Below, in pieces: positions 38,475 to 41,132 of a stretch of DNA of 41,132 nucleotides. The position numbers and the translations under genes were made by a program. The notes under the pieces are model-generated. The model saw only the letters and a program-made list of their open reading frames with translations. It ran no database searches and was not told where the DNA came from. Location: NCBI RefSeq assembly GCF_000818195.1, contig NZ_JTHL01000001.1:6536149-6577280 (forward strand). The letters run 5' to 3'. The first letter of the stretch is position 1. Each line of letters starts with the position of its first letter. This DNA is from Streptomyces sp. 150FB (GTDB taxonomy: Bacteria > Actinomycetota > Actinomycetes > Streptomycetales > Streptomycetaceae).

Positions 38475-39113
38475 ATGTCCGAAGGGCTCAGGGAACGGAA
38501 GAAGCGGCAGACCAGGCAGTACATCTCCGATGTGGCCACCGGCATGTTCCTGGAGCGCGGGTTCGAAGCGGTGACCATCGCCGAGATCGCCGAGGCGGCC
38601 GACATCTCCGTCAACACCGTCTACAACTACTTCCCGGCGAAGGAAGACCTCTTCCTCGACCGCGCGAGCGGCCTCACCGGCCGGCTCTCCCGGTTCGTAC
38701 GAGGCAGGGAGCCGGGCGAGTCGGCGGCGGAGGCCGTGTTCGCGGGGCTGTACGAGCTGATCGAGGCGGTCTCGCCGACCACCGGGCTCGTCGAGGGCTA
38801 CGACCTCTTCATGAAGGTCGTCCACGACTCACACACCCTCAAGTCCCGCCTCCTGTACCTCCAGCAGGAGATCGTGGACGACCTGGCCCGGACGCTCAGG
38901 GAAGAGACCGGCGCCGGGGACGACGAGATGCTCCCCACCCTGGTCGCCGGACAGCTCGCCTGGGCGAACGGGACGGTGATGGGCTGGATCGGCGGACGGA
39001 TGGCGGCCGGTGGTGTCCCCGCCGAGGTGTCGAGGGAAGCTCTCGGACTTCTGGGCGAAGTAGAGGAACTGTTGAGCGAAAAGGTGCGCAAGTACGCGGT
39101 ACGGGAGGCCTGA
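38475..39113 (+). CDS. TetR/AcrR family transcriptional regulator
   Basis: A 212-residue DNA-binding repressor. The N-terminal helix-turn-helix (residues 10-57) contains FLERGFEAVTIAEIAEAADISVNTVYNYFPAKEDLF, and the rest is the alpha-helical ligand and dimer domain. It faces away from the ABC exporter operon, a common drug-efflux arrangement. TAGGAT at 38462-38467 lies seven bases before the ATG at 38475, consistent with a leaderless mRNA; an in-frame ATG at 38466 is inside that hexamer. Confidence 0.92.
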   Translation: MSEGLRERKKRQTRQYISDVATGMFLERGFEAVTIAEIAEAADISVNTVYNYFPAKEDLFLDRASGLTGRLSRFVRGREPGESAAEAVFAGLYELIEAVSPTTGLVEGYDLFMKVVHDSHTLKSRLLYLQQEIVDDLARTLREETGAGDDEMLPTLVAGQLAWANGTVMGWIGGRMAAGGVPAEVSREALGLLGEVEELLSEKVRKYAVREA

Positions 39114-39282
39114 TGGCCCGTCCCGGTGTGATGTCCGTCATGTGAGACGTGACGCGCATCTCTTCGCCGCCATCTGCGCGCCGGTGAACGCTAACCTCCG
39201 CCACAGAGCGGAAATGTAAGCACACGTTAAGGGCTACCGCCCTGGGCGGCAGCGGGAACACAGACGAATCGAGAGGTGTGTC

Positions 39283-40131
39283 GTGGCCAGGAAGCTCGCC
39301 GTCATCGGGGCCGGACTCATGGGGTCCGGTATCGCGCAGGTCTCCGCCCAGGCGGGCTGGGACGTCACCCTGCGGGATGTCACCGACGCGGCGCTGACCC
39401 GCGGACTCGACGCCGTCCGCGTGTCGTACGACCGGTTCGTCGCCAAGGGCAAGCTCGAAGGGGCGGACGCCGACGCCGCGCTCTCCAGGATCACCACGAC
39501 CACCGATCTCGACGCCGTCGCCGAGGCGGACCTCGTCGTCGAAGCGGTGTTCGAGAACCTTGAGGTCAAGCACGAGATCTTCCGCGAGCTGGACAAGCTC
39601 GTACGGGACGACGCCGTCCTCGCCTCCAACACCTCCGCCATCCCCATCACCAAGATCGCGGCTGTGACGGAGCGCCCCGAGCGTGTCGTCGGCACACACT
39701 TCTTCTCGCCGGTGCCGATGATGCAGCTCTGCGAGCTGGTGCGCGGCTACAAGACCAGCGACGAAACCCTCGCCACCGCACGGGAGTTCGCCGAGTCCGT
39801 GGGCAAGACGTGCATCGTGGTCAACCGCGATGTGGCAGGCTTCGTCACCACACGGCTCATCTCCGCACTGATCGTGGAGGCCGCCAAACTCTACGAGTCG
39901 GGCGTCGCGTCCGCCGAGGACATCGACACCGCCTGCAAGCTGGGGTTCGGCCACGCCATGGGCCCGCTCGCCACCGCCGACCTGACCGGTGTCGACATCC
40001 TTCTCCACGCGACCGGAAACATCTACACCGAGTCGCAGGACGAGAAGTTCGCACCGCCGGAGCTGATGCGCCGGATGGTGGACGCGGGTGACATCGGCCG
40101 CAAGAGCGGGCAGGGGTTCTACAAGCACTGA
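39283..40131 (+). CDS. 3-hydroxybutyryl-CoA dehydrogenase
   Basis: NAD(P)-dependent dehydrogenase of 282 residues, 3-hydroxyacyl-CoA dehydrogenase family, that interconverts acetoacetyl-CoA and 3-hydroxybutyryl-CoA. The Rossmann motif GAGLMGSGIAQ, the Glu/His pair in SNTSAIPITKIA and VGTHFFSPVPMMQLCELV, and NRDVAGFVTTRLI match the HbdH/PaaH group. It may serve beta-oxidation, polyhydroxybutyrate or ethylmalonyl-CoA metabolism. The GTG at 39283 follows a gagagg site. Confidence 0.93.
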   Translation: MARKLAVIGAGLMGSGIAQVSAQAGWDVTLRDVTDAALTRGLDAVRVSYDRFVAKGKLEGADADAALSRITTTTDLDAVAEADLVVEAVFENLEVKHEIFRELDKLVRDDAVLASNTSAIPITKIAAVTERPERVVGTHFFSPVPMMQLCELVRGYKTSDETLATAREFAESVGKTCIVVNRDVAGFVTTRLISALIVEAAKLYESGVASAEDIDTACKLGFGHAMGPLATADLTGVDILLHATGNIYTESQDEKFAPPELMRRMVDAGDIGRKSGQGFYKH

Positions 40132-40152
40132 GCCGCTTCCACCGTTTTGTTG

Positions 40153-40169
40153 TCACCCCGCGGGGGTGA
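40153..40169 (+). terminator. Small stem-loop after the dehydrogenase
   Basis: TCACCCC (40153-40159) pairs with GGGGTGA (40163-40169) around a 3-base loop. It has no T-run. Confidence 0.5.
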
Positions 40170-40281
40170 ATTCGGTATCGGTTCGCTCACGGACGGCAAC
40201 TTCACCGGCTGCGGGACAGTCAGTGAAGGTGCCGAACCGTCGCAATGACAGACACGGAGCACAGCACTCACGGGAGCGCAT

Positions 40282-40605
40282 ATGCACATCAGGGGCGACC
40301 ACGCCGAACTGGTCGTCGGGGGCCGCCTCGACGTACACAGCGCGGCGGACGCCCGTACGGTCCTGCACACGGCTGTCGACGACGGCGTCGGCGATCTGGT
40401 GCTCGACCTGACTTCCCTGGACTCCTGGGACGCCACGGGACTCGGCGTCATCATGGGAGTTCACCGGCGCGCGGGGCGGTGCGGGCGCAGACTTGTGCTG
40501 AGGGGTGTGCCGCCCCAGATGCAGCGTCTCCTGGTGGCCACCCGACTGCACCGCATCCTCGCGATCGAGGGCGGCATCGCCGCAGAATCGCTTCCCCGGG
40601 TCTGA
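40282..40605 (+). CDS. STAS-domain anti-anti-sigma-like protein
   Basis: A 107-residue stand-alone STAS domain. It fits the SpoIIAA/RsbV pattern: VVGGRLDVHSAADARTVLH, DLVLDLTSLDSWDATGLGVIMGVHRRA and LVLRGVPPQMQRLL. The phosphorylation position is Thr52 in DATGLGV rather than the more usual Ser. Such proteins bind anti-sigma kinases until phosphorylated. No kinase or sigma gene is directly beside it within the window. ggagcgcat before the ATG is a close-spaced site. Confidence 0.87.
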   Translation: MHIRGDHAELVVGGRLDVHSAADARTVLHTAVDDGVGDLVLDLTSLDSWDATGLGVIMGVHRRAGRCGRRLVLRGVPPQMQRLLVATRLHRILAIEGGIAAESLPRV

Positions 40606-40697
40606 GGGCGGGGGTGGCCGGCCCCGACAATCCTCATGAGACCGTGATCTCTCGGGCGGGGTGCCACCCCGGCTGTTCGTAGATACTGTTCGGGAGT

Positions 40698-40734
40698 CTA
40701 CGGTTCGGCCGTCTGCCGATTGACGGACCCGTAG
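40698..40734 (+). other. Stem-loop in the leader of the last gene
   Basis: CTACGG (40698-40703) with CCGTAG (40729-40734) encloses CCGTC (40709-40713) with GACGG (40722-40726). A two-part stem can form upstream of the final gene. Confidence 0.4.
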
Positions 40735-40815
40735 AGCAGACACCGGACCAGAGCGACAGATATGGGCGTGCGAGGCCGGGGGCAGCGGTACGCCACGATC
40801 TGGGGGACTTATCAG

Positions 40816-41132
40816 ATGGACCCGATGAGCCGAGAACCGGAAGAGTACGGTCACGATCTTCGCGGCGGCGCCGAGCGCACCGACGAGAACGCGGACCAAC
40901 TGCGTTTGCAGCGCGACGAGCTGCCGACCTCCCTCGGGCATATCAAGGGAGCGGGAGGCACCACCACCCCCGCGCCCGTCCGCACCGTCCAGTTGGTCTC
41001 GGGCGACTTCCTGCTCACGGTCAACCCCGTCGACGGCAGCGAGATCGAACCGTGCCCGCCGGGCCGGAGCACCGCCAAGCCGGCCCGGCGCTCACCCGCC
41101 GACCGCGCCGATCTCCGGCGCGCCGGCAGGCC
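40816..41132 (+). CDS. Partial hypothetical protein cut by the window end
   Basis: The frame is open from the ATG at 40816 to the window end (105 codons seen). It begins MDPMSREPEEYGHDLRGG and has a polar, charged N-terminal region, then VQLVSGDFLLTVNPVDGSEIEPC and a Pro/Arg-rich segment. I do not recognise a domain in this part. An ATG at 40762 is in the same frame and could be the start. A gggggact sequence lies seven bases before 40816. The C-terminal part, which would identify it, is missing. Confidence 0.6.
   Translation, partial: MDPMSREPEEYGHDLRGGAERTDENADQLRLQRDELPTSLGHIKGAGGTTTPAPVRTVQLVSGDFLLTVNPVDGSEIEPCPPGRSTAKPARRSPADRADLRRAGR

Noticed and set aside
38394..38825. N-terminal extension of the ABC ATPase frame
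   Set aside because: It overlaps the TetR gene on the other strand and has no ABC features; the ATG at 38393 gives a normal-length ATPase.

Overview
This is a high-GC actinobacterial chromosome segment, almost certainly from a Streptomyces. The signs are very high G+C with strong third-position bias, many GTG and TTG starts, a DUF574-type methyltransferase, a chitinase with a cellulose-binding module, and a recognisable core gene order. That order is nrtL-lysA-hom-thrC-thrB-rho-LCP-rpmE-prfA-prmC-tsaC-phosphatase-glyA-wecA-atpIBEFHAGDC. I see no prophage, insertion sequence, CRISPR array, tRNA or rRNA.

Left part (1-8243), accessory. Three envelope proteins come first: an anchored protein, an MmpS-like lipoprotein and a membrane-anchored extracytoplasmic protein. 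They are followed by a DUF574 methyltransferase facing away from a small sigma-70-like gene with a soluble partner, then a two-domain VOC protein, a SnoaL-like protein, an aldo/keto reductase under a LacI-type palindrome, and a receiver-only response regulator with a Gly/Leu tail.

Middle part (8344-25218), core. An ArgRS-like protein without a catalytic core (nrtL) and lysA lead into hom-thrC-thrB, so lysine and threonine branches of the aspartate family sit together. Next come rho, an LCP cell-wall ligase, ribosomal protein L31, release factor 1 and its methyltransferase PrmC, the threonylcarbamoyl-AMP synthase, a phosphatase-like protein with serine at the nucleophile position, a divergent serine hydroxymethyltransferase, and the polyprenyl-phosphate sugar-1-phosphate transferase that starts envelope glycan synthesis. 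Several strong stem-loops mark unit ends.

ATP synthase operon (25219-33450). It has the full order atpI-B-E-F-H-A-G-D-C. A strong match to the Rex redox operator lies upstream of atpI, hairpins lie between atpH and atpA and between atpD and atpC, and a long stem-loop follows atpC. A DUF2550 membrane protein follows.

Right part (33964-41132), accessory. On the minus strand are a secreted GH18 chitinase with a textbook promoter and operator, a PduO-type cobalamin adenosyltransferase, and an ABC-2 exporter. The exporter is divergent from a TetR regulator. On the plus strand follow a 3-hydroxybutyryl-CoA dehydrogenase, a STAS anti-anti-sigma-like protein, and an unidentified gene cut by the window end.

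Two patterns recur. Several genes have a -10-like hexamer five to seven bases before the start codon, as expected for leaderless mRNAs. Short tandem repeats, often of 9 nt, occur in disordered coding segments and in spacers. The most unusual points are the Ser-for-Cys phosphatase, the ArgRS remnant at the position argS holds in Mycobacterium, the His-His change in GlyA, a possible 56-codon ORF between prmC and tsaC, and the Rex-type site before the ATP synthase genes.
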